A stretch of 64,000 nt of DNA from the NCBI GenBank assembly GCA_009783985.1, contig WQVM01000002.1, forward strand, positions 1 through 64,000, in the 5' to 3' direction. The stretch's first letter is position 1, and each line of letters opens with the position of its first letter. Below are positions 46,521 through 53,927 of the stretch, piece by piece. The notes below the pieces were generated by a model, which had not been told where the DNA came from, searched no databases, and saw only the letters and a list, made by a program, of their open reading frames with translations. The position numbers and the translations under genes were made by a program. This DNA comes from Bacillota bacterium. GTDB lineage: Bacteria; Bacillota; Clostridia; Christensenellales; Pumilibacteraceae.

Positions 46521-47801
46521 TCAATAGTGCAGAATAGCCGCTCCAGTTCTTCCATTTAATCCTCTCCACCAAAACCCGCCTGTAAACAACCCTGATGTAG
46601 TTGATCTACTGCCTCCTAAACCACCAGAACCATATCCCATCGTACTGCTACCTCCTGAAGAAGTTGCAGTTGTAATTCCTAAAACAGATCCAGCACCCCC
46701 TCCACCACCAGCACGCCGATCAAGGACTGAACCTGTATTATTTATACCATTCCCACCATTGTGCGTAATAAGAGGCGTTCTGCCCGAACTACCGACACCT
46801 CTTAAATTAGCCATATGCACCCGTATGTTAGGAATAATTCCTGAGCCGTCTATTACAGTATTATCATTATTTGCATAGCTTCCGCCCGCCGCACCGTTTG
46901 TGTGAGTGCCACCGCTATTGCTTCGACCTCCTGAACCTCCCGAAAGTCCGCTAGTCCTTGTAAGTAGTTGTATTCCTCCTATTGACACTGACGGTAAAGA
47001 GGTTGTTCCACCAGCTCCGCCATGTCCGCCAATAGTCCCCGAATTTGTAGAACCGCCACTCTGCCCGCCTCTACCACCTGAAGCTGTTATACTCCGCATT
47101 GTTCTAAGTGATAGCCCTAGTATAACAGTTGGCACCGACACACTCATAAACTCAATTGATGTTGAACCACCATTTCGTCCGACAGTATCACCATCAATAT
47201 TTGATTGGTCGCCACCTCTGCCTACTACTACTCTAATTACTCCAACAATTGAAAGATTAATAGCATATGAAAGAAACCCTCCGCTTCCGCCACCACCTCC
47301 GGCAGCAGCCGTATTACTAGAACCTGTATTAGGATTCCCCCCGCTTCCACCGCCCCCTATCATGTCAATTATCATTAAACTATGCCCTAGTTTTAACGCA
47401 GTCCAATTTCCATTTGTTCCGTTTGTAGTATCAATAGACTCATAAATTCCTGCCCCTTGGGAACCACAAGCCCTATACCATCGTGTTTCCCCGCCTACAA
47501 GACGTCTTACTCCCCAATTTACTGCACTTAAATTGCTTGGTCTATGAGGTACAAAGCCACTAGCAGGAGCTGTAAATGGAAGCTCTCCGTTTGTATCACG
47601 AAAGTCGGTTGATACCAATGAATTTCCCCACCAACCGTTTAATATTGCGGTTTGTCGAGTAAGATAATAACGCTCAGTACCACTTGGGATAAAATTACGA
47701 CCCGAAAGTCTAAAACACAAAGATTTATGAATAGGAGATGTTGACGCATAGTTAGCAACTTTATCATTCAACCTATTATTTCTACTATAAAAGCCTGACA
47801 T
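46521..47801 (-). CDS. Glycine-rich phage tail-tip adhesin-like protein
   Basis: 426 residues. After an N-terminal attachment region, residues about 145-420 are a string of Gly-rich segments (MIGGGGSGGNPNTGSSN, AAGGGGGSGGFL, RRAGGGGGAGSVLG) separated by hydrophobic strands. This pattern resembles the polyglycine-sandwich adhesins at tail-fibre tips of T-even-like phages. The stop of the upstream S74 gene overlaps the start (TAATG), so they are co-translated. Role in host recognition is inferred. Confidence 0.6.
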   Translation of the reverse strand: MSGFYSRNNRLNDKVANYASTSPIHKSLCFRLSGRNFIPSGTERYYLTRQTAILNGWWGNSLVSTDFRDTNGELPFTAPASGFVPHRPSNLSAVNWGVRRLVGGETRWYRACGSQGAGIYESIDTTNGTNGNWTALKLGHSLMIIDMIGGGGSGGNPNTGSSNTAAAGGGGGSGGFLSYAINLSIVGVIRVVVGRGGDQSNIDGDTVGRNGGSTSIEFMSVSVPTVILGLSLRTMRSITASGGRGGQSGGSTNSGTIGGHGGAGGTTSLPSVSIGGIQLLTRTSGLSGGSGGRSNSGGTHTNGAAGGSYANNDNTVIDGSGIIPNIRVHMANLRGVGSSGRTPLITHNGGNGINNTGSVLDRRAGGGGGAGSVLGITTATSSGGSSTMGYGSGGLGGSRSTTSGLFTGGFWWRGLNGRTGAAILHY

Positions 47802-48748
47802 TAACTATCCTCCTTCTTTGCTTTTAACTCATCAAGTTCCTTTCTCATTTTTTTTAATTCGATTAATAATAAGTAAGCAAGTTTGGATTCTTCTATGCTA
47901 AGATATTCATCCTTTTTTTTCTCATCACCATGAACAAGCTCGGGAAAAACTTCCTTAAGTTCTTGAGCGATAAATCCAATAGATTTTTTATCTGAATCTT
48001 TATATTTATATTCTTTAACATCAAGTTCTAAAATTGACCTGTCTGTATTAAAATCTTTGATCTCTTTTTTAAGCCTTTTGTCGGATGTAGATCTAATTGT
48101 TGATGCTTCAAATGCTCCGTTATCTACAAATCTCCAGCGTCGAGGAGTTTCGCTGGCTGTTCCTGTCGCACTATGCCAAACTATATCCATCGAATTTGGA
48201 CCGCTACTACTATATACTCCAAGAGAAAAACATCCTTGATTATTATTACTATTTGCATTTGTGTTGGGTTCTGCCGCATTAGATATCCTAGAAGATATAA
48301 GCGGAGTCCACTCACTTCCAGCTATAGGAGCTCGCTTGCGTATTGCAGCTCTCGCATCACCAATAAGATTTCCCGTCACGTTGTTATCGCGCCATACTCC
48401 GCCTCCAGTATCAGAAGTTATATTTCTGCCAAATGTATATGCTGCAGGAAGCGTCGTTGAAAAAGACGGATTATTGTTGACCCCCCCGTTACTTATCAGA
48501 ATACTACCGGCATTTCCTGCACTAGTTGATGCTAATTCTGTAGCCGAATCGGCAAACACAACCCCTTTTGATGTAAAGTTTGTCCCCCGACCAGTGCCAC
48601 CTCTATTGACAGGTGTTATTCGACTTTCTAAATGGACAGTGTTGTCGACAAGCATATTCATATCATCTACGGTTAGTATGCTATCTTCATTAAAATTACC
48701 GTTATTACCTCGTCCATTAAATTCACTTTTACCATTAAATTGTGACAT
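47801..48748 (-). CDS. Tail fibre with C-terminal S74 chaperone domain
   Basis: 315 residues; GGAG precedes the ATG. The C-terminal 100 residues are a clear peptidase S74 intramolecular chaperone domain: STSDKRLKKEIKDF, KSIGFIAQELKEVFPELV and a final coiled coil. The Ser-Asp of SDKRLKKE is the auto-cleavage dyad that releases the domain after trimer folding. The N-terminal part is a short fibre with Ser/Asn-rich repeats. Confidence 0.85.
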   Translation of the reverse strand: MSQFNGKSEFNGRGNNGNFNEDSILTVDDMNMLVDNTVHLESRITPVNRGGTGRGTNFTSKGVVFADSATELASTSAGNAGSILISNGGVNNNPSFSTTLPAAYTFGRNITSDTGGGVWRDNNVTGNLIGDARAAIRKRAPIAGSEWTPLISSRISNAAEPNTNANSNNNQGCFSLGVYSSSGPNSMDIVWHSATGTASETPRRWRFVDNGAFEASTIRSTSDKRLKKEIKDFNTDRSILELDVKEYKYKDSDKKSIGFIAQELKEVFPELVHGDEKKKDEYLSIEESKLAYLLLIELKKMRKELDELKAKKEDS

Positions 48749-48797
48749 TGTTATATCTCCTCAAAAATTATTTTTACTGCTAATGATAGCATTTCAG

Positions 48798-48826
48798 TTG
48801 ACTTTTTTGTGCTGTTGTGATATACT
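48798..48826 (+). promoter_or_regulatory. Promoter of the collagen-like lipoprotein gene
   Basis: TTGACT (48798-48803) and TATACT (48821-48826), spacing 17 nt, 42 nt before the start codon. Confidence 0.75.
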
Positions 48827-48867
48827 AATCATAGTGGGTTTTGTCCCATAAAAAGGAGTTAATTACT

Positions 48868-49509
48868 ATGAAAAAGAAGATTTTAATTAGTATTGTATTA
48901 GCGTTAGTATTGGGCTTGTCTATGCTTGCTTTTGCGGGCTGTGGGTCTGACAGTGACTTGTTACGCCGTATAGAGCAGTTAGAGCAAGAATTAGCCGAAG
49001 CAAGGGAGTTAGGCGGAATACCCGGACCACAAGGTCCTCAAGGCGAGCAAGGCACAGCAGGTAATGACGGTGCTGCCGGTCCTCAAGGACCACAGGGTCC
49101 TCAAGGTGACACAGGTGCTACTGGTCCAATCGGACCCGAAGGTCCTGCTTGGCAACCGGAACTAAATAGGATACATCAACTTGGTGACACTTTTGTTTTT
49201 ACAAATCACGGACAGGCATTATTTAGCATAAGAGTATATGTTCTTTCAGCAGAAGCAACTTCTTTTCGCATTACCGTTACGAATATTAATCATCTCCCTT
49301 TTGTTGTAAACGACCTTGTCCGTACACGAAATGGAAATACTACAGTAACAGCTCCTAGCACTATTTCAACAATAACACTTCACAACTATGAAGACTATGT
49401 GACCATTAATTCTGGATTTGGAGGGTTAGGAGCAGGTAATAATTATGTTTGGTTCGGGACTCCCGTCGGAAACACAATTATTCCTTTCGCCGTTTTTAGA
49501 GTTCGTTAG
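48868..49509 (+). CDS. Lipoprotein with collagen-like repeats (moron-like)
   Basis: 213 residues from an ATG preceded by AAGGAG. The signal peptide ends in the lipobox LAFAGC. A short coiled coil is followed by GxY triplets ([23 protein letters not shown]) and a beta-rich C-terminal domain. It runs against the flanking tail genes with its own promoter, and its stop overlaps the opposed gene end by 4 nt. An independently expressed gene inside a phage cassette is typical of a moron; it would display a collagen-like stalk on the lysogen surface. Confidence 0.8.
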   Translation: MKKKILISIVLALVLGLSMLAFAGCGSDSDLLRRIEQLEQELAEARELGGIPGPQGPQGEQGTAGNDGAAGPQGPQGPQGDTGATGPIGPEGPAWQPELNRIHQLGDTFVFTNHGQALFSIRVYVLSAEATSFRITVTNINHLPFVVNDLVRTRNGNTTVTAPSTISTITLHNYEDYVTINSGFGGLGAGNNYVWFGTPVGNTIIPFAVFRVR

Positions 49510-50522
49510 TTTATTAGAATTTCAATTTCCTTAAAACTGCGTGTTCTTGATGATAAACTAATTTTTAGACTGCTAGCGGTTGCCGAGATTACTTTAGCAA
49601 ATCTAGCTTCGTCAATACCAACGATTTCACCCATATTGATACGGTTAATGTAGATGTTATCAATTTTTTCATACACCTTTTCAAGTTGAATTGTAGTAAC
49701 AACACTATGTGTATGATTAAGCGGTGTTCCATTAGGTCGTGGGTTAGAAATTGAAAATTCAGTTACCTCACAATCCTTATAGTTGACCGTCACAGTTTCC
49801 CCACCGCCGTCAGGCACAAGCACATAGTATTCGACATTAACCTTATTGACGATAGTCCTTGACTTAACGGGGATATTGTAGCTAAAGGCATTGTCGGGGG
49901 TTATCTTGACGGGGCAATTACATTGCGTCCCTGCTTGACAATTACATTGTACCCCCACCGGAGTTCTGCTCTTGCACCTGCCCTTAGTCACCTGCCTAAA
50001 GCCCCCGCTATCAAGAGACAACTCATTAGACAGACACTCATACTCCTTTGCCCGTGCCGGCTCCTCGTGTAAGCTATGAGCCACAAACTCATCACTTAAT
50101 CCTAACCTAATATCACCTTTCCATTCGGTGTCGACAAAGTCTACACCGTTTTTATATTTAGCAAGTATTCTATTAGCTATTGCCTCTAATATCGGCGGAA
50201 CTCGGGTGGTATTAGTAGTAGCGTATATAGCAGCGTCATATTTGTACTCACTCAAACCGTAACTACGGATACTATCCTCGTCGCAGACGCTAAAATACGC
50301 TTTGACCTTTTTGTAACTGGGTGATTCTGTTTGAATATCCTCGTCTAAACGCACCGGCAAAGCACTCAGACTATCTTCTTGACTGACTACCATACCCGTC
50401 CTGTCCGCATATACATACATAGCCGCCAAATTAGCTATACTCTGCAATACCTGTCTTGCCGACTTTTCTTCTATCAAACGGTTTAGGAGTTTGGCGGATA
50501 AACTGATCGAGGTGCAATACAA
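49506..50522 (-). pseudogene. 5'-truncated phage tail hub/baseplate gene
   Basis: The frame encodes RLIEEKSARQVLQSIANLA and VYADRTGMVVSQ, typical of phage tail-hub or minor tail proteins, and ends normally. At its 5' end there is only a TTG and an in-frame stop 9 nt further up, and the sequence beyond belongs to the oppositely oriented replicon. The N-terminal part is therefore missing. An unusual Cys-rich insert (CNCQAGTQCNCP) lies in the middle (about 49905-49985). Confidence 0.6.
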
Positions 50523-50859
50523 ACAAGATTACTACGCTAAAAACGGCGAACTCTTAAAAACCGTTTGGGCGTGCTTGGAGTTTGCGGGTATCAGAGCTTT
50601 TGCACGGTATAAGGACACGGGCAGTCTAAGAGAGGCTACGGCTACGACTTATACTCACACAGGCAATATCTACAACTGCGTTGACAGCTTTAGCGGTAAG
50701 GAGTATTTTTATAACGGTATGACGGGTAATTACCATACTGCGCTTGCCACCCCCACGACTAATAACAAAGCGGGTATGCTTGCTAGGTGTAAGCGTTACC
50801 CGCTATTTAAGAATGAGCCTACCGACAACGGCAAGGAGTTTGACATATGGAAAAATTAA
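50491..50859 (+). CDS. Hypothetical protein at the replicon edge, start uncertain
   Basis: The frame is open from a TTG at 50491; a GTG at 50510 region is another option. The product contains LLKTVWACLEFAGIRAF and CVDSFSGKEYFYNGM. No family is recognised. Because it lies at the junction with the truncated tail gene, it may be the 3' part of a longer gene. Its end overlaps the start of the next gene (ATGG within the last codons), so they are co-translated. Confidence 0.5.
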   Translation: MADKLIEVQYKQDYYAKNGELLKTVWACLEFAGIRAFARYKDTGSLREATATTYTHTGNIYNCVDSFSGKEYFYNGMTGNYHTALATPTTNNKAGMLARCKRYPLFKNEPTDNGKEFDIWKN

Positions 50860-51158
50860 ACTTTGTAGAATTACACAAGGAAAAGCTATCTCTTATCTTT
50901 GAGAATATTGACAGTCTTTCAACTATGAAAGAGAGCGATACCCAATTACCGTCTAAGTTTTTCAAAGGGATAACCGACGATGTAATTTTGGACTACACGG
51001 CAAAAATGAGTATCCTCAATAAAAATACCAAGTTTGTCATTAAGGAACTCAAAAAGGACTTCCGCTTATCCCGCCGTATACAAAAACGTAAACAAGCGAT
51101 TTTGCGTAAGGCTCGGAAACAAGCCGCTAATTTATACCAACCTACGCCCACGCAATAA
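50847..51158 (+). CDS. Small protein with basic C-terminus
   Basis: 103 residues; the ATG lies in the final codons of the upstream gene. The N-terminal half is acidic and helical. The C-terminal half is very basic (ELKKDFRLSRRIQKRKQAIL, then RKARKQAANLY), suiting nucleic-acid binding. No family recognised. It may be a replication helper or a packaging-type protein of the replicon, unproven. Confidence 0.55.
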   Translation: MEKLNFVELHKEKLSLIFENIDSLSTMKESDTQLPSKFFKGITDDVILDYTAKMSILNKNTKFVIKELKKDFRLSRRIQKRKQAILRKARKQAANLYQPTPTQ

Positions 51159-51164
51159 CGGACA

Positions 51165-51191
51165 CACACGGGCGACGAAGTCGCCCGTGTG
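51165..51191 (+). repeat. Hairpin adjacent to the CRESS origin
   Basis: A 12-bp perfect stem CACACGGGCGAC / GTCGCCCGTGTG with loop GAA. Its last 3 nt are shared with the origin stem, so the two structures would compete. It may terminate the upstream genes or act as a Rep recognition element. Confidence 0.75.
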
Positions 51192-51219
51192 CCGGAGGCT
51201 TATTATTACCCTCCGGCAC
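51189..51219 (+). other. CRESS-type rolling-circle origin stem-loop
   Basis: A perfect 10-bp stem GTGCCGGAGG / CCTCCGGCAC closes an 11-nt loop CTTATTATTAC. The loop contains TATTATTAC (51201-51209), which fits the conserved NANTATTAC nonanucleotide; the predicted nick is after TATTATT, between 51207 and 51208. It lies 40 nt upstream of the rep start. Position, stem length and loop sequence all match origins of geminivirus/circovirus-like replicons. Confidence 0.85.
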
Positions 51220-51258
51220 TGCGATACACGATACCAACTTTTATAAGAGGTTTTATAT

Positions 51259-52440
51259 ATGGAAAACGACAAAATTATTGATACTCCCGAAAGTGCGACG
51301 GGCTTTAGAAAGCGGTGGTTAGTAACTATTAACAACCCTATCTTTATAGACAGCGACTTGACGGAGCTTGACCCGACTAATACCGATTTAGAGGTATTAG
51401 AAACTCACTATGATTTGTCCGTTTTACAAGAAACCGAAAACCAAGAATATTTTGAATATAGATACTTCAAGGTCGAAAAGGACGGTAAGGATAAAATAAT
51501 AAAACGCCCCTTTTTCAAAGATTTAGACTGCGTGGAAAAATACTTAAAAACTCTCAAAGATTTTGGCAATCTCAAATACGCAATCTATCAGTATGAGAGG
51601 GGCGAAAACGGAACACCGCATATACAAGGCTTTATTATATACAAGAATAACAAGCGTTTTAAGAATGTAAAACAGGACTTTCCTACGGGACACCTTATTA
51701 TCCCTAACGGCTCTAATATAGAGAACCGCGACTACTGCACCAAAAAAGACACTCGGATTGCTCCGCCTGTTGAAATTGGCGAGTTTAGCGAAATGCGTTC
51801 ACGGAATGACATTGTACAATTCTTTGAAATGCTAAAACTGGGTGCATCTAATGTTCTATTAAAAAATATGTTCCCCGTACTGTACGCACAGTACGGACCC
51901 GACAAGATAGAAAGATTTAGACAAGACGAGTTAAAAGAGGAACACGGGCAACGCTTTAGAGATATTAAGGTAACATACATTTACGGCAATACCCGACTAG
52001 GCAAAACAACTTATATATACGACAAGTACGACATTAAGGATATATGCCGTGTCAATAACTACGAGCGCGGAACATTCGAGGATTACCAAAACCAAAAAAT
52101 ATTAGTTCTTGACGAGTTCACGGGTAAGATAGAAATAACCTTTATGAATAACCTATTAGATAAATTCCCCGTCAATCTACCCGCCAGATTTGCCAATAGA
52201 ATGGCTTGCTTTGACGAGGTATACATCATATCCAACTTACCGCTTGATAAGCTGTACACATTTGAACGGCAAACTACACCCGAAGTCTACAACGCTTTTA
52301 TTCAGCGTATACACAACATAATACAATTTACGGCATTAGGTGTTTGGCATTACGAATTACAGGACGGCAAGGCGGTATACAAGGCACAATCTAAACAAAC
52401 CGAACTCATACCCGTTGCCGATGACGAATTGCCGTTCTAA
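51259..52440 (+). CDS. rep: CRESS-DNA type Rep: HUH endonuclease plus superfamily 3 helicase
   Basis: 393 residues; AAGAGG precedes the ATG. Endonuclease: motif I WLVTINN (20-26), motif II HIQ (121-123), motif III YCTK with catalytic Tyr159. Helicase: Walker A GNTRLGKT (243-250), Walker B ILVLDEF (281-287), motif C IISN (323-326) and Arg-rich LPARFANR before it. Order and spacing are those of Reps from eukaryotic CRESS viruses and bacterial pCRESS plasmids, with an acidic insert between motifs I and II. It initiates rolling-circle replication at the stem-loop just upstream. All catalytic residues appear intact. Confidence 0.95.
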   Translation: MENDKIIDTPESATGFRKRWLVTINNPIFIDSDLTELDPTNTDLEVLETHYDLSVLQETENQEYFEYRYFKVEKDGKDKIIKRPFFKDLDCVEKYLKTLKDFGNLKYAIYQYERGENGTPHIQGFIIYKNNKRFKNVKQDFPTGHLIIPNGSNIENRDYCTKKDTRIAPPVEIGEFSEMRSRNDIVQFFEMLKLGASNVLLKNMFPVLYAQYGPDKIERFRQDELKEEHGQRFRDIKVTYIYGNTRLGKTTYIYDKYDIKDICRVNNYERGTFEDYQNQKILVLDEFTGKIEITFMNNLLDKFPVNLPARFANRMACFDEVYIISNLPLDKLYTFERQTTPEVYNAFIQRIHNIIQFTALGVWHYELQDGKAVYKAQSKQTELIPVADDELPF

Positions 52441-52457
52441 TACTAAGGATAAAATAT

Positions 52458-53213
52458 ATGGATAAAAATATTGCTTTTCACTGCCTGTTTGAGCAGTCAG
52501 GCACATTCAAAAATATGTTCAAATCTTACGGACATAATGCCTACAATTATGATATTCTTAACGATTACGGGCAAACCGATTTCGCCGTTGACTTATTCAA
52601 AGAGATAGAAAACCAATTTGACAACATCACTAAAGGAACAAAATACAAAACAATTTTTAGTAATATGCAACCAAAGAAAGATTTTATATTCGCTTTTTTT
52701 CCTTGCACATACTTTGCCGATACAAACGAATTGCTTTTCAAGGGATATTACGGTCAGCACGAGCCAAATTTAGATAAAACAACAATAGAGCGAATACTAA
52801 AAAGAATAAAAAATAGAGCGTATAATTTCGCATTATGGACTAAATTTTGTTTTGTTTGTCAGGAGCTTAATATTCCCACGATTATTGAAAATCCGGCAAT
52901 CGGCAATAGTTACCTCAAACTATATTCCGCTTGGCAACCGTCAATAACCGATATTGACCGCTCAAGGTTTGGCGATAAATTTAAGAAACCCACATATTTT
53001 TTTGCGATTAACTTTGAGGTAAAAGAAAATTTTATGTGGTTTGATAAAGAGTATAGTTTGAAAATAGTCAGAAAGACACGGGGCAAAGAGCGGAGCGAAA
53101 TAACATCACGCTATGCGGATAACTTTTACAAAAGATTTTTTCTTAAAACAAACCATACAAAACCAAAAGATTTATCCCTCTTTGATTATGCGGAAAACTT
53201 AAACAACTTTTAG
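52458..53213 (+). CDS. Methyltransferase-like protein of the CRESS replicon
   Basis: 251 residues; AAGGAT lies upstream and the gap from rep is 17 nt. It keeps AFFPCTYFAD (ProCys) and TIIENPAIGNSYL, the two landmarks of the compact cytosine-methyltransferase-like family also seen at 12834-13517, with AFHCLFEQSGTFKN as a diverged N-terminal start. Several canonical motifs are missing, so activity is uncertain. A replicon-borne methylase could protect DNA from restriction. The terminator follows directly. Confidence 0.6.
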   Translation: MDKNIAFHCLFEQSGTFKNMFKSYGHNAYNYDILNDYGQTDFAVDLFKEIENQFDNITKGTKYKTIFSNMQPKKDFIFAFFPCTYFADTNELLFKGYYGQHEPNLDKTTIERILKRIKNRAYNFALWTKFCFVCQELNIPTIIENPAIGNSYLKLYSAWQPSITDIDRSRFGDKFKKPTYFFAINFEVKENFMWFDKEYSLKIVRKTRGKERSEITSRYADNFYKRFFLKTNHTKPKDLSLFDYAENLNNF

Positions 53214-53220
53214 AAAATAC

Positions 53221-53259
53221 AAAAAGACAACAAGACTTAATTTGCCTCGTTGTCTTTTT
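53221..53259 (+). terminator. Terminator of the CRESS replicon
   Basis: AAAAAGACAAC / GTTGTCTTTTT stem; the right arm ends in five T. It lies 8 nt after the last stop codon and works in both directions. Confidence 0.85.
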
Positions 53260-53378
53260 GTTCTTTATTGTACTTTTGCAAGCCCTGCCCATTATGTGAC
53301 AACTGCTTGCGGTTCTCTGATTGCAACTACGCCTGCAACACCCTCAACGAATATATAATGCAATATATTCTTATAGGG

Positions 53379-53408
53379 GTTCAAACGCGGTTGTTCTTGG
53401 CGGAGTGG
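53379..53408. other. attR: integrase arm plus tRNA-Ser 3'-end core
   Basis: Arm GTTCAAACGC (53379-53388), 7 nt, then core CTTGGCGGAGTGG (53396-53408), which is the end of tRNA-Ser. Arm and core mirror those at 3529-3559. Confidence 0.75.
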
Positions 53409-53488
53409 GAGGGATTTGAACCCTCGCACCGGTTACCCGGCCTACATCCTTAGCAGGGACGCCTCTTGAGCCACTTGAGTACCACTCC
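53398..53488 (-). tRNA. tRNA-Ser (anticodon GCU)
   Basis: All arms pair: acceptor GGAGTGG/CCACTCC with discriminator G and encoded CCA, D-arm CTC/GAG, anticodon stem CGTCC/GGATG with loop CTGCTAA (GCT at 34-36), long type II variable arm GGCCGG..CCGG, and T-arm GAGGG-TTCAAAT-CCCTC. It reads AGC/AGU codons. It remains intact because the element reconstitutes its 3' end. Confidence 0.97.
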
Positions 53489-53499
53489 GTACTTAAAAT

Positions 53500-53528
53500 A
53501 TTATACGCTATCTCAAAACAAAAGTCAA
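53500..53528 (-). promoter_or_regulatory. Promoter of tRNA-Ser
   Basis: TTGACT (53523-53528) and TATAAT (53500-53505) with 17-nt spacing on the minus strand, 12 nt before the mature 5' end. Confidence 0.8.
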
Positions 53529-53679
53529 ATAAATTTTGTGGGTATTTATTTGTTTTCTGTATGTATTGTTGCTATGACGATACCTCCTGCCTTTTGGGAC
53601 ATTGTTCAACTAGCACGGAAAAAGATTACATCTGTCACTGTCTTAAAAATGCCGATTAAGTGTCGTTGGTTTGGTGTCA

Positions 53680-53757
53680 TCTCGACCGAAGCGGAGAGAA
53701 TCTCCTTATTTGCCGTATTTTTGTACAGTTTTTGAGGAGATTTCTCCTTCGGTCGAA
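53680..53757. repeat. REP-like palindrome
   Basis: TCTCGACCGAAG...GAATCTCC and GGAGATTTCTCCTTCGGTCGA pair imperfectly across a 30-nt loop. Motifs of this kind (TCGACCGAAG with GGAGA) are dispersed in many bacterial genomes. The rest of 53529-53927 shows no gene that I can support. Confidence 0.55.
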
Positions 53758-53927
53758 ATACCTGCGGTGCTTCGTAGGACACCTAGCTTTTGCAAAATTT
53801 AGATTTTGTTTGAGACTTAATCAGCGTTTCCAAGACGATTTGTTAATAAATTACATTAACTCACAACTTAGACATACCTGTGCTCTTGTAGTAGGATTAT
53901 GGAGTGAATAGCTATCCACCAACAACT

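Larger units (their letters stand above)
50500..53262 (+). mobile_element. CRESS-DNA-type replicon integrated in the element
   Basis: Four co-directional plus-strand genes, a CRESS stem-loop origin and a final terminator form one compact unit of about 2.8 kb. It is opposite in direction to nearly everything else in the composite element. The left limit is inferred from the truncated tail gene. The size is in the range of small circular CRESS plasmids and viruses. Confidence 0.7.
3529..53408. mobile_element. Composite integrative element at tRNA-Ser(GCU), about 49.9 kb
   Basis: Direct repeats of a 13-bp tRNA 3'-end core bound the region, and inverted 10-bp arms lie just inside both ends. The terminal serine integrase is at 3485-5161. 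The contents are a WYL regulator, an ICE-like conjugation module with a second serine recombinase, a phage tail-fibre cassette and a CRESS-type replicon. Almost all genes lie on the minus strand. The exceptions are one lipoprotein gene and the CRESS cassette. Confidence 0.75.

Noticed and set aside
48241-48249. A second TATTATTAC nonanucleotide
   Set aside because: The flanks do not pair, so there is no stem-loop; it lies in an Asn-coding stretch of the S74 fibre gene.
42950-50522. Complete prophage
   Set aside because: No terminase, portal, capsid, tape-measure or lysin genes; only tail-type genes.
42950-50522. Diversity-generating retroelement or contractile injection system
   Set aside because: No reverse transcriptase, template repeat, sheath or ATPase was seen.
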